From Kazachstania africana CBS 2517 (lineage: Eukaryota; Ascomycota; Saccharomycetes; Saccharomycetales; Saccharomycetaceae): DNA of 64,000 nt. The position numbers and the translations under genes were made by a program. Positions 1 to 9,235 of this stretch are shown piece by piece; the stretch's first letter is position 1, and every line of letters begins with the position of its first letter. Where the stretch lies: positions 510,453 to 574,452 of the forward strand of contig NC_018947.1 of NCBI RefSeq assembly GCF_000304475.1, read 5' to 3'. Under the pieces are notes generated by a model. The model ran no database searches. It saw only the letters and a program-made list of their open reading frames with translations, and was not told the DNA's origin.

Positions 1-121
1 TATATAAAGTAAGTTGGGATTTATAGACAATATAGTCACAGTTGTTCCATTTGAGAGGCTTATTTGACTGGTTCATAGATATATTTGGGATAGATTTGGA
101 AGAAAAAAGCTAAGAGAAGCG

Positions 122-1417
122 ATGTCTGGTCCTGTTATTACGTCTTTGTTGGATACCGACATGTACAAGATTACCATGCATGCAGCAGTGTTCACGAATT
201 TTCCTACTGCCGACGTGGTTTATAAGTACACGAATAGGTCTAGTCAGTTGACTTTTAATAAGATTGCTATAGATTGGCTGCAAGAGCAATTACGCTATTT
301 GGAAGATTTGAGATTTACAAAGGAGGAAGTTGACTATTTGCAAAGGGAGATTCCTTACTTGCCTGATGCTTACATTGAGTGGATAAGTAGTGATGATTGC
401 AAATTGAATCCAAGCGAGCAAATTCAGTTTGGATTCGAACCTACTCAATCTGACGCTAACGAAGAAAGATTCAATATCAATTTGTTGATTAAAGGTTTAT
501 GGAAGGATACTATTTTATACGAGATTCCTGTTCTTGCATTAATCTCTGAGGCTTACTTCAAATTCGTTGATACGGATTGGTCTTACGATGGCCAGATCGA
601 AAAGGCAAAGGATAAAGCTTTGAAATTGTTCGAAAATGAATTTGCCTTTAGTGAATTCGGTACAAGACGTCGTAGATCCTATCATACACAGGATTTAGTC
701 ATGCATGGAATCATGGATGCCATTAAAGAAAACCCTTCATATGCCAAGTTTTTCATTGGAAGTTCTAATGTCCTTTTCGCCAAGAAATATGGTGTCAAAC
801 CTATTGGTACGGTCGCACATGAATGGTTCATGGGTATTGCGTCAATCACCAATGATTATGTGAATGCTAACAAAAACGCCATGGATTGTTGGATCAAGAC
901 TTTTGGTCCAGACAACGCTGGCCTTGCATTGACTGACACATTTGGTACTGACAATTATTTGAAATCCTTCGTAGCTCCTTATTCTGATTATTACGTGGGT
1001 GTCAGACAAGATTCAGGTGATCCAGTAGAATATACCAAGAAAATCGCACACCATTATCACGACGTCTTAGGTTTACCAAAATTCAAGAAGGTTGTATGTT
1101 ATTCCGATTCATTGAATGTAGAAAAGGCTATCGTTTATGGTAAAGCTGCCAAGGAAAACGGATTGTTAGCTAGTTTCGGTATTGGTACCAACTTGACTAA
1201 CGATTTCCAATTAAGATCAAATAATTCTGTCAAGAGTGAACCATTAAATATCGTCATTAAATTATTGACGGTTAATAGTAACCACGCAGTCAAGATTTCT
1301 GATAACTTGGGTAAAAATATGGGTGATCCAGCTACCGTGAAAAGAGTCAAAGAAGAATTAGGTTATATAGAGTGTAGTTGGACCGGTGATAATGAAGCTC
1401 ATCGTTGGACTGAATGA
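122..1417 (+). CDS. NPT1: nicotinate phosphoribosyltransferase
   Basis: This enzyme makes nicotinate mononucleotide from nicotinic acid and PRPP, with ATP use, in the NAD salvage (Preiss-Handler) pathway. In yeast it supports Sir2-dependent silencing. The 431-residue length is essentially that of S. cerevisiae Npt1 (about 429). The protein opens with SLLDTDMYKITM, the usual N-terminal signature. It carries the Arg-rich SEFGTRRRRSYHTQ segment that lines the phosphoribosyl site. The GTVAHEW motif contains His233, which corresponds to the histidine phosphorylated during catalysis. The ATG at 122 is the first start in the frame. In S. cerevisiae NPT1 lies beside PTP2; here KAP120 sits between them. 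Confidence 0.97.
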   Translation: MSGPVITSLLDTDMYKITMHAAVFTNFPTADVVYKYTNRSSQLTFNKIAIDWLQEQLRYLEDLRFTKEEVDYLQREIPYLPDAYIEWISSDDCKLNPSEQIQFGFEPTQSDANEERFNINLLIKGLWKDTILYEIPVLALISEAYFKFVDTDWSYDGQIEKAKDKALKLFENEFAFSEFGTRRRRSYHTQDLVMHGIMDAIKENPSYAKFFIGSSNVLFAKKYGVKPIGTVAHEWFMGIASITNDYVNANKNAMDCWIKTFGPDNAGLALTDTFGTDNYLKSFVAPYSDYYVGVRQDSGDPVEYTKKIAHHYHDVLGLPKFKKVVCYSDSLNVEKAIVYGKAAKENGLLASFGIGTNLTNDFQLRSNNSVKSEPLNIVIKLLTVNSNHAVKISDNLGKNMGDPATVKRVKEELGYIECSWTGDNEAHRWTE

Positions 1418-2002
1418 AAAACAATACATATTATCCTTTGGGCGCACTCTCTCTGTCTCTCATAATGTCCATTTATCACATTGGTAGAGTAAAGATACAC
1501 TAATTATAAAAAGGGCTGCATCTCCCTTCCACTCACAACGTCTTGTATTATTTTCAATTCAATTAGCAAGTATCACTACGTCGTCCATATCTTATTAATG
1601 AACCCTCCATCAATTTCCTTTTTTTTTTTGTCCAGATTATAAATATAACTTAATGATTACTTTATATACCATTAATATATACACTAAACCATTTAATGTA
1701 ATGCTGGTGTTATTCACCATTGCTAATATCGATCGTTTCTTCACTAAGCAGAATTTTTTTTTCGATGACTTCGCTGGGATTAAGAATTAAAAAAATTGTA
1801 TGGAAGTGTTCCCAACTTATAAATGATTAGAAGCCCATTTGTATTGGTTATTCACCTGTATTTTGGCCCGTATCTTTTTTGAGAAACAATTGGAACTTCT
1901 TTGGTGAAGACTGTCTGAAGATAGTGCTAAAATAGAGCATAATTAGCTGTAATTTGTTCAAAGGAGAGCATCAGGAGGAAGCAGAAAAGAAAATCGTCTA
2001 AA
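1418..2002. other. intergenic, NPT1 3' / KAP120 5'
   Basis: This 585-bp gap between two co-directional genes holds the NPT1 terminator region and the KAP120 promoter. It is AT-rich with several T-runs (for example around 1618-1631). I see no RNA gene or repeat in it. Confidence 0.7.
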
Positions 2003-5000
2003 ATGTCATACAATAACGTCGAACTAAATGAGTTAAACGTCGTACAAATGCTTGAACAAGCTGGAAACCCACAGCACGCAGGTTCAGAGATTCAGAAGTT
2101 GGCTGAACAGCAATTAAAAGCATGGGAAATTAAACCGGGTTTCCATCATCTGCTACAATCCGTGTACTTGGACTTATCGAATCCCTTACAAGTAAGATGG
2201 TTGGCTGTTATTCAGTTTAAAAATGGTATTGATAAGTACTGGAGGTCAACTAGGGTTCATGCAATTAGTAAAGAGGAGAAAAGTTTGATTAGATCCAGGT
2301 TGTTTGAACTTATCGATGAGCAAAATAACCAATTAACCATACAAAACGCTCAGGCTGCGTCAAAAATATCTAGACTAGACTTCCCTGGCGAATGGCCAAA
2401 CCTGTTTGAACAATTAGAACATTTATTGAAAGATAATCATATTAGAAAGAATCCAATAGAGATTCATAACATTTTGATTCACATCAACCAAATCATCAAA
2501 ATCTTAGGAACTGCAAGAATTGGTAGATGTAAGCCAGCCATGCAAAGTAAAGTACCATTAATTTTCCCTCTAATCGTTAGAATTTATCTAGAATCTTTTG
2601 ATGAATGGACAAATTCCGTTTTATCTCATAATAATTCTGAAATTAATTATTCAGATAATTTAATTAAATTACAAGTTGCATACTTGGCTTTAAAAGTCTT
2701 GAGAAGAATTGTTTGTGAAGGTTACGAAAAACCACATAAAGACGAGTCTGTATGTGAGTTTTTGAAGCTAACAATAGGCCATTTTGATCTTCTCGTAGCA
2801 AACCAAGCAACCTTAGGAAAATATGACATCTACGAAAGGTTCATAAAATGTTATGGGAAACTGTACTATAATTTGGTGGCCGAATCGCCAGCCACTTTCA
2901 TCTTATTACCGTGCTCAATCCGGATATTGATCAGTTATACTAAATTACTATTTGAAAAGGCATCTGAAGTTTACTCCGAAAGTACTGAAGTAACTGGTGA
3001 TTTTTGGGAAAATACAACAATAAGGGCTTTATTATTACTTAAAAGGGTGATTACTTTCACCAATAAGAAAGGTAATGTCATTACATTAAAGGCTAGAAGT
3101 GATAAACAGAGTATTCAAGCATCAATAAATAGAATTAATGTCGAATTCTTAAATGAAAATCTTGTCAAAAAATTAGTCGACGTTCTTATGGAATCTTACC
3201 TAAAATTGAGACCAAGTGAATTAGAAAATTGGTTCCTTGATCCCGAAGAATGGATTAATGAGCAAATGGCAACAAGTTATGAATATCAAATTAGACCGTG
3301 TGCTGAGAATTTCTTTCAGGATTTAATCAACTCATTCTCTGAACTTCTCGTTCCCTACCTTCTTAACAAAATCGAAACTGATGCAGCAAGTTTATCTAGT
3401 TCATTAGATGACTTTCTTAAGAAAGATGCTATATATGCTAGTTTTCAGCTCAGTGCTGCGGCTGTTAGTGATATGGTGGATTTTGATAAACTATTAGTGG
3501 AAGTTTTTCTACCAGACGCAAGAAACTCAAACAAATCAGAAGATGAACTAAAAATCATCAGAAGGAGAGTAGCACTGGTCATAAATGAATGGTCCACTAT
3601 AAAGTGTTCAGAGGAGAGCAAACGTCTATGTTATAAATTCTTCTGCGATATATTGATGACAGAGGAGGATAAAGTTGTTTTATTGACGGTATTACAGTCG
3701 CTAAGGACTATGATTGATGATTGGAATTTCAATAAAGAAACCTTTCAACCATTTTTGAATGATATCGTCGTAGTGCTACTGAGGAAAATTCTACCATCTG
3801 TGTCACTAACAGAAACAAGGCTCTACGTTCTAAATACCATAAGCGATATTATCATTCAGACAAGACCACTAATAAACAAAGACATATTGATTGAGATTTT
3901 ACGAATAGTCCCAGATTTGTGGGATGTTGCCACGAACAACGCTTCCGAATCTATTTTATCTAATTCGTTATTGAGATTGTTAAGAAATCTGGTTACCTCG
4001 CTGGGTTCTTATTCATATTTAACCTGGGAAATCGCCATACCCGTTTTATCCTTTTCCTGCAACCCTTCTTCTGCACAATATGCCCTGCTAAATGAAGATG
4101 GATTCGAACTCTGGTCTGCTCTTTTGCAAAATTTTACAGAAAAAGAACATGGATTTGATGATAAATTTATAGAAATATTGCCGTACTTGGAGCATGGTAT
4201 TGATACAAGGACGGAAATTTTACCTACTTTGCTGGAAATTATCAAGAGTTATGCGATGATATTACCTCAGAATGAATTTTTCTCAATTGAGACATTCGCT
4301 AAAGTTTTTAGTAACCTAGCAGCATACTTATTGAAGTTGAGAGAGGATTCTTTCCAATTAATTCTGGAAATCTGGGAGGTCTTGGCCTTACGTAATGAAG
4401 AGGATCAAGAAAATCGTCTTCTAACACAATTTTACCAAACGGGAGTGTTGAATTCATTGTTCAACTGTGTATTTCAAGAAGAATCATTGTCATCATACCA
4501 ATGTGGACAAATAGTACAAGTGATTGCTAGAATAAGCTACGTGAATCCAAACGCTTTGATTGAATTTTTATCCAATTTTTATCAATCTTTACCATCATCA
4601 TATGAGAACTTGCAATTACCCTTAGCAGAGAGGAAGATAGTCAACAAGGATATGCCATTTGAGGAAATAATTCAAAAGCTTATTGCAGTTTGGATTGTTT
4701 GTTACAAAGACCTTTATGATCCAAAACTGAAAAAAATTCATTTATTGGGTCTTTCCAGTTTATTGAGAACTAATACGATATCAATATTGTTTGATTTTGA
4801 GGGTATTGTGTCGTTATGGGTCGACATGTTAGAAGAAATAAACGAAACAAATGGCGGTGATTGTGAAAGATATCATTTGAATGACATTGTCACCGACCAA
4901 TCGCTCGCATTCTATCCATTAACAAATGAGCAATTAAGGCAGCATGATTTGTGTAAAGATAACGATCCTGTTCATAATATCAGTTTGAAGGAATTTATTA

Positions 5001-5128
5001 ATCAAACTTTGAACTTTTTAAAAGAAAATTTGGGGCCTGAGAGATATAATGAATTATTACAAACAGTTAATCCAACACTGTTAGAGAATTTACGTTTGTT
5101 TTTGTCGATTCAACCAAATGGTATCTGA
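2003..5128 (+). CDS. KAP120: karyopherin beta-family nuclear transport receptor Kap120
   Basis: This is an importin-beta superfamily receptor that carries cargo through nuclear pores in a Ran-GTP-dependent way. In S. cerevisiae it is linked to 60S ribosomal export and to import of Rfp1 and some assembly factors. The 1041 residues are close to the recalled 1032. An importin-N (IBN_N) region is visible at about residues 30-110, with VRWLAVIQFKNGIDKYWR and then LDFPGEWPNLF, both typical of the first HEAT repeats. The rest is a long alpha-helical solenoid of Leu-rich helices. KAP120, SPC29 and RNY1 keep the order they have on S. cerevisiae chromosome XVI, with PTP2 inserted. Confidence 0.95.
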   Translation: MSYNNVELNELNVVQMLEQAGNPQHAGSEIQKLAEQQLKAWEIKPGFHHLLQSVYLDLSNPLQVRWLAVIQFKNGIDKYWRSTRVHAISKEEKSLIRSRLFELIDEQNNQLTIQNAQAASKISRLDFPGEWPNLFEQLEHLLKDNHIRKNPIEIHNILIHINQIIKILGTARIGRCKPAMQSKVPLIFPLIVRIYLESFDEWTNSVLSHNNSEINYSDNLIKLQVAYLALKVLRRIVCEGYEKPHKDESVCEFLKLTIGHFDLLVANQATLGKYDIYERFIKCYGKLYYNLVAESPATFILLPCSIRILISYTKLLFEKASEVYSESTEVTGDFWENTTIRALLLLKRVITFTNKKGNVITLKARSDKQSIQASINRINVEFLNENLVKKLVDVLMESYLKLRPSELENWFLDPEEWINEQMATSYEYQIRPCAENFFQDLINSFSELLVPYLLNKIETDAASLSSSLDDFLKKDAIYASFQLSAAAVSDMVDFDKLLVEVFLPDARNSNKSEDELKIIRRRVALVINEWSTIKCSEESKRLCYKFFCDILMTEEDKVVLLTVLQSLRTMIDDWNFNKETFQPFLNDIVVVLLRKILPSVSLTETRLYVLNTISDIIIQTRPLINKDILIEILRIVPDLWDVATNNASESILSNSLLRLLRNLVTSLGSYSYLTWEIAIPVLSFSCNPSSAQYALLNEDGFELWSALLQNFTEKEHGFDDKFIEILPYLEHGIDTRTEILPTLLEIIKSYAMILPQNEFFSIETFAKVFSNLAAYLLKLREDSFQLILEIWEVLALRNEEDQENRLLTQFYQTGVLNSLFNCVFQEESLSSYQCGQIVQVIARISYVNPNALIEFLSNFYQSLPSSYENLQLPLAERKIVNKDMPFEEIIQKLIAVWIVCYKDLYDPKLKKIHLLGLSSLLRTNTISILFDFEGIVSLWVDMLEEINETNGGDCERYHLNDIVTDQSLAFYPLTNEQLRQHDLCKDNDPVHNISLKEFINQTLNFLKENLGPERYNELLQTVNPTLLENLRLFLSIQPNGI

Positions 5129-5266
5129 GTTAAATAACAGAGAGTATTGTATCTACTTAAAAAAAGTAACAACCAAATGCATAACATTAAAACGGAGAAA
5201 AGGTAATGCTTTAAATTAAATGCACCAAAAACATCACCTGTATAATTATATAAAGGCATCTAAAAT

Positions 5267-7648
5267 CTATTTTAATTTTTCTTTTAACAACGCAAAATAT
5301 AGGAAAATCGATTCATAACAAGCGACAAATTGGCTTAAATTTTGTACCATTGATAGACGCTGTTTTCTCAACTCGTTAATTATTATGAAAAGTAAATCTT
5401 GCTTCATATTCCATACGTCAACTTCATTTGATGCACTCTTTCCATCAGATAGTATACTTGTCAAAATATCTAAAGTAATAAAAACACCTGTTCTACCACA
5501 ACCAGCTGAACAGTGTACCAGTAACGGCGACTTATTCATTGGTGAACCTTCATCGGTATAATTTTCAGAGAGTTTTGTCAAATTCTTGATTCTCTTTTTA
5601 TCAGACTGTGTCACCAAGCTGCTCCGTTCAATGGAGTCTAGAGGATTTTGTAATAATGAATCCTTACATTGGAAAAGTTTTAAAAGCTCAGAAACGTCCA
5701 CAACACATGAATCTAGCCATTTTGTATAATGCAATTGATAAATAATTGAGAAATTATCTTTGTCCTTCTTGTTGACACGGAAAATTCTTAAGACGAAACC
5801 ATCTATACCGTTGAAATTTTCTATTAATGTAACTAGTTTAACGTTATATTTGTGCTTTAAATTTGAATTATCAGGGTTATCCCAGTAGATATCCCATTTT
5901 TTCATGTGTAATTCATCATCTGAATTCAATGAAACAATAACGTTAATATTGTTAGAAATTATAACATTCCAGAAATCATCAATAGTAGTTGGTAATGGCG
6001 CCTGTGTTGCGACATATGTGTAATCTGGATTGATTTGTGGTATGCTTAGATAATTTGCATTAAAATAATCGTCGATTACAAGCGTATCATCAGCAACTTG
6101 TGACTTTTGTCCAATTGAAGATCCCTCACTGGTAGGTGGATTTGTTGATATGGAATTTGATTTCGCGGACGAGATAGAGAGGGAGGATGATGGGACATTA
6201 AAACCTTTTTGATTATTCATATCATTAGGTGATGGGTACCGTTGATTTTTCATTCTGTGATCGGTAATGTTGTTATTGTTATCCAATGGCCCTTGGTCAA
6301 GATCTGACGAGCAAATACTTTCTCCATTACCGTTTAAGATGGGTGAAGGGGCCAATTTAACTCTTGAGTGTTCGTAAGGTACAATATTTGAGTATCTATT
6401 CTTATTAAAGGATTGGATACCTTTTGAAACGGCATAGTTGTCTAATGGAGTTAGCAAAACATCGCCTTCACTTAGTGGCGTCGAAGAGTTAGTATCTGAA
6501 ATTGATGCGTGACTCTCATTGACTTCTGTGGTAACCAATAATGCAGGAACACGTTTGTCATTTAAATTATCTTGTTTCCTCTTTTTAAACTGTTTTTGTA
6601 GATGATGTAAGGAATATATTTTGTGATATGATGAGGAAGATTGTAAGAAAGATTGATTTAATTCATTTATGTATGAACTATCCATTCTTTGTTGTTTATC
6701 TTCTTCTTCTTTAATCAAACACTTTGATAAACGCTCAATTTCTAAATCTTCTAATAATTGGAATTTATGGTATAAATTTGATAAGATTTTATCATGATTT
6801 GATTTTATAGTGAATTGTCGTAACCATTCAGGCAAACAATTATCATTTTCTAAAAGATTATCAGGAATGTTGAAGTCAAAATATTTTTTCAAAGAATTTG
6901 GTGAATAGTTTACGTTAATCTTTTTTATTGAACGAATAAATGATTTGTTTGTAGCAGATGTAGGAATATTAATAGTTAAGCTGTATTGTTGTCCATTAGC
7001 GGAGATTTCTCTATTGTAGATAGTTGTAGCCATTTCTTTTGTATCTACTGTCTTATCTTGAGTGAAAGGTTCATCAGAAGATAAAAGTATTAGTTGATAA
7101 TCTACATTTGCATCGAGAAAATTTTGGAATTTCTTGATGAGAAGATAAGTTTGTATAGTGCATTTATCGAAGACACTATTTCTATCGTAAAAGATGAAAA
7201 TAGATGAATTTGCAATCAAATTCAATATTGAATCTTTCTTTTCTTTAGTGAAAAGAGTCTGCAGCATGTTTGCGAAAGTGAATTTTGGCCTTTTCAATAA
7301 TGTGGTAGGTAAGGACAAATGAATCTTATGTAAGTTTCTATTAGCAGTCAATAGGGATGATTTTGTATGGTTACAAAATAATGACGAGACAGAAGTTGCA
7401 GGAGAAGATATAGTAAATGAGTTTGGAATAGGACAGTCACTGGGTGAAAGATCGAACAGGAGAATATTACCGTCACTGGGGGCCAAATAATCTTCGATTA
7501 AACTGTTGATACTTGAGCAGTGTTTTAAATCATTTAGACGGTAATCAGTTGATTCTAAATCGACGAATTTTGTTGATTTGGGATCGGTAGGAAACATGAA
7601 AGGAGTACTGTCAACCAGAGGAATATGAACGTTTGATAAATTAGACAT
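5267..7648 (-). CDS. PTP2: protein tyrosine phosphatase, Ptp2 type
   Basis: This is a nuclear tyrosine phosphatase that dephosphorylates MAP kinases, mainly Hog1 and also Slt2 and Fus3 in S. cerevisiae. The catalytic loop VHCSAGCGRTGVF puts the nucleophilic cysteine at residue 713 (codon 5512-5510), within a C-terminal PTP domain of about residues 530-793. The likely general-acid loop reads W-L-D in KWLDSCVVD rather than the common W-P-D. The first 500 residues are a low-complexity, Ser/Asn-rich extension like that of Ptp2/Ptp3. Length is 793 against about 750 in S. cerevisiae. Ptp2 is preferred over Ptp3 because NPT1, its S. cerevisiae neighbour, is nearby. The promoter carries three stress-response elements. 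Confidence 0.9.
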   Translation of the reverse strand: MSNLSNVHIPLVDSTPFMFPTDPKSTKFVDLESTDYRLNDLKHCSSINSLIEDYLAPSDGNILLFDLSPSDCPIPNSFTISSPATSVSSLFCNHTKSSLLTANRNLHKIHLSLPTTLLKRPKFTFANMLQTLFTKEKKDSILNLIANSSIFIFYDRNSVFDKCTIQTYLLIKKFQNFLDANVDYQLILLSSDEPFTQDKTVDTKEMATTIYNREISANGQQYSLTINIPTSATNKSFIRSIKKINVNYSPNSLKKYFDFNIPDNLLENDNCLPEWLRQFTIKSNHDKILSNLYHKFQLLEDLEIERLSKCLIKEEEDKQQRMDSSYINELNQSFLQSSSSYHKIYSLHHLQKQFKKRKQDNLNDKRVPALLVTTEVNESHASISDTNSSTPLSEGDVLLTPLDNYAVSKGIQSFNKNRYSNIVPYEHSRVKLAPSPILNGNGESICSSDLDQGPLDNNNNITDHRMKNQRYPSPNDMNNQKGFNVPSSSLSISSAKSNSISTNPPTSEGSSIGQKSQVADDTLVIDDYFNANYLSIPQINPDYTYVATQAPLPTTIDDFWNVIISNNINVIVSLNSDDELHMKKWDIYWDNPDNSNLKHKYNVKLVTLIENFNGIDGFVLRIFRVNKKDKDNFSIIYQLHYTKWLDSCVVDVSELLKLFQCKDSLLQNPLDSIERSSLVTQSDKKRIKNLTKLSENYTDEGSPMNKSPLLVHCSAGCGRTGVFITLDILTSILSDGKSASNEVDVWNMKQDLLFIIINELRKQRLSMVQNLSQFVACYESIFLYFALLKEKLK

Positions 7649-8165
7649 AAACTTGTTGAATGCAGGTACTGTGTGGTGGTTTATAGTCCCTTTTGCAATT
7701 GATTATACATACACAAACGGAGACTTACCTTAACACGACCGTTAGTAAACCAAAAACGAATGAGAACTTAAATTTATTCACAAAAAGAATAACAGTATTT
7801 CTTAATCCTGATCTGAATCAAAACAGAGAAAGAAAAATTCACCGAACAAACTCTTTCCTTGACGTATTACAAGCGTAAATCCTAAAAATAAATTTCATTC
7901 TTAACATGTCCTTTCCTGTGAAGAATTGACCGCATGTTTCGTTTACTATGATTACATGGCTTCGAAGGCAAATAAAAAAGAAATAAAGAAAAGCCAAAAG
8001 GTTTTTCCGCTAGGAAAATTTTCCTCGGAGGGAGGCTTGGCAAAAAAGGAATCTATTCTGGATCTTTTTTCGGGGAGGGGAAGGGGGGCCACATTTCTTG
8101 GCGAAGTCCCCTCGTCGCTGTCGGTTTCCATCTTTTTTTGTATCCCGGAGGTTTAGGAGAGCAAA

Positions 8166-8230
8166 TTAGGGCTCCGTTTGGAAGTTCGGGTTTGGAAAAA
8201 CAGTTAGGGCTTGTGTTGAAAGTTAGGGTT
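8166..8230 (+). promoter_or_regulatory. cluster of three Tbf1-type TTAGGG sites
   Basis: TTAGGGCT occurs at 8166-8173 and 8204-8211, and TTAGGGTT at 8223-8230, all in the same orientation within 65 bp. In yeasts ARCCCTAA (the reverse complement) is the binding site of the general regulatory factor Tbf1. The function here is inferred from the motif alone. Confidence 0.6.
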
Positions 8231-8394
8231 GTGGGGAAAGAAACAAAGAAGGGCATCAATGGGGCAAGATTTGCTGAACACAATTGTTATCCACTCATGT
8301 TTTGGCTTTAACCTTTCCAGGGTCTAAAGAACAGTTTAATAATGGCACTCTTTTTAAGAATTGTCCTTTTACCTGACGTATACAACGATCTGCG

Positions 8395-8425
8395 ACGCGT
8401 CAATATTTACTCTTGTGACGCGAAA
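8395..8425 (+). promoter_or_regulatory. MCB and MCB/SCB-like elements upstream of SPC29
   Basis: A perfect MluI cell-cycle box ACGCGT lies at 8395-8400 and a second ACGCGAAA element at 8418-8425, about 100-125 bp upstream of the SPC29 start. These are binding sites for MBF/SBF. They would give late-G1 expression, the time at which the spindle pole body duplicates. Confidence 0.7.
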
Positions 8426-8520
8426 GCAACCGATTGTAGTATTTTATTTACACAGAAGATGAAGATGATGATGACCAGTAAATACAGAAAAGAGAGTCTC
8501 AATAGAAGTAAAGTATAGAA

Positions 8521-9207
8521 ATGAGTGCAAATGATACGTTCACTAAAGATTTCTTCAACAGAGCATCTACTCAGGATTCGTTAAGAGATATAATGAAGGA
8601 ATCCGAAGAGATAATGAAAAGAAACGGTTCATTACAGGACACAACGGTCTTTAATAGAAGTAAAGATAAATTACTATACGGTAAGAATGATGGATATAAT
8701 GACCGATTACAAACAGATTCGTTATTGGATGATAAACTGCGACAGCAGTTAAGAGGTAATGCTCCTTTACCTTCCTCTAGGATACCATCTGCATCGACAT
8801 TATTAGAAAATAATAGATCCAATTCACAAAGAAGTAATGATATGGAAAAAATTATTGATTTTATGTATAAATCATCCAATGAAATCAAATTATTGAAACA
8901 GACAGTTCATGATCAGAGTCTTGAATTGAAAAATTTGAAAAATGAATTAGGATTGCAGAGGCAAGAAAATTTGAATTTGAATTTTAAAATTAAAGATTTA
9001 GATAGAACCATAAGAGTTAATGATCGAGATTTGCCTTATCTTGAAAATAACCAACGTAGCAGTAGTGCTAATTTAAATTATGAACCAAACAGAAGTTTGA
9101 GTTTTAGAAATTATTCTGATAGATTTAATGATACCCGATTTCAAGAGTATCCTAGAAACTACGAAGAAGAAGATACAAAAAAATTGCTCAATACTAGGTT
9201 TTTTTAG
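8521..9207 (+). CDS. SPC29: spindle pole body component Spc29
   Basis: This is an inner/central-plaque linker protein of the spindle pole body, needed for its duplication together with Spc42, Spc110 and Cnm67. The 228 residues (about 253 in S. cerevisiae) are polar, and residues about 105-165 look like a short coiled coil (EIKLLKQTVHDQSLELKNL and what follows). The segment SLLDDKLRQQLRGNAPLP resembles the conserved PLDDKLRRQLR stretch of Spc29 as I recall it. The location between KAP120 and RNY1 matches S. cerevisiae and is the strongest support, because the sequence itself is poorly conserved. Two G1/S elements precede it. Confidence 0.82.
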   Translation: MSANDTFTKDFFNRASTQDSLRDIMKESEEIMKRNGSLQDTTVFNRSKDKLLYGKNDGYNDRLQTDSLLDDKLRQQLRGNAPLPSSRIPSASTLLENNRSNSQRSNDMEKIIDFMYKSSNEIKLLKQTVHDQSLELKNLKNELGLQRQENLNLNFKIKDLDRTIRVNDRDLPYLENNQRSSSANLNYEPNRSLSFRNYSDRFNDTRFQEYPRNYEEEDTKKLLNTRFF

Positions 9208-9235
9208 CATATGTTATTTGTATACAGCTTCTTTT

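Larger units (their letters stand above)
7649..8520. promoter_or_regulatory. divergent promoter region PTP2 / SPC29
   Basis: This 872-bp gap separates divergently transcribed PTP2 and SPC29. The middle is unusually G-rich. It carries AGGGG or CCCCT stress-response elements at 8076-8080, 8082-8086 and 8108-8112, which suit stress-induced PTP2. It also holds three Tbf1-type TTAGGG sites (8166-8230) and, nearest SPC29, cell-cycle MCB/SCB-like elements (8395-8425). I see no convincing gene or snoRNA, although short open frames exist in the G-rich part. Confidence 0.6.

Noticed and set aside
8230..8520. A snoRNA downstream of the Tbf1-type sites before SPC29
   Set aside because: I could not find a correctly spaced C/D or H/ACA box set on either strand.
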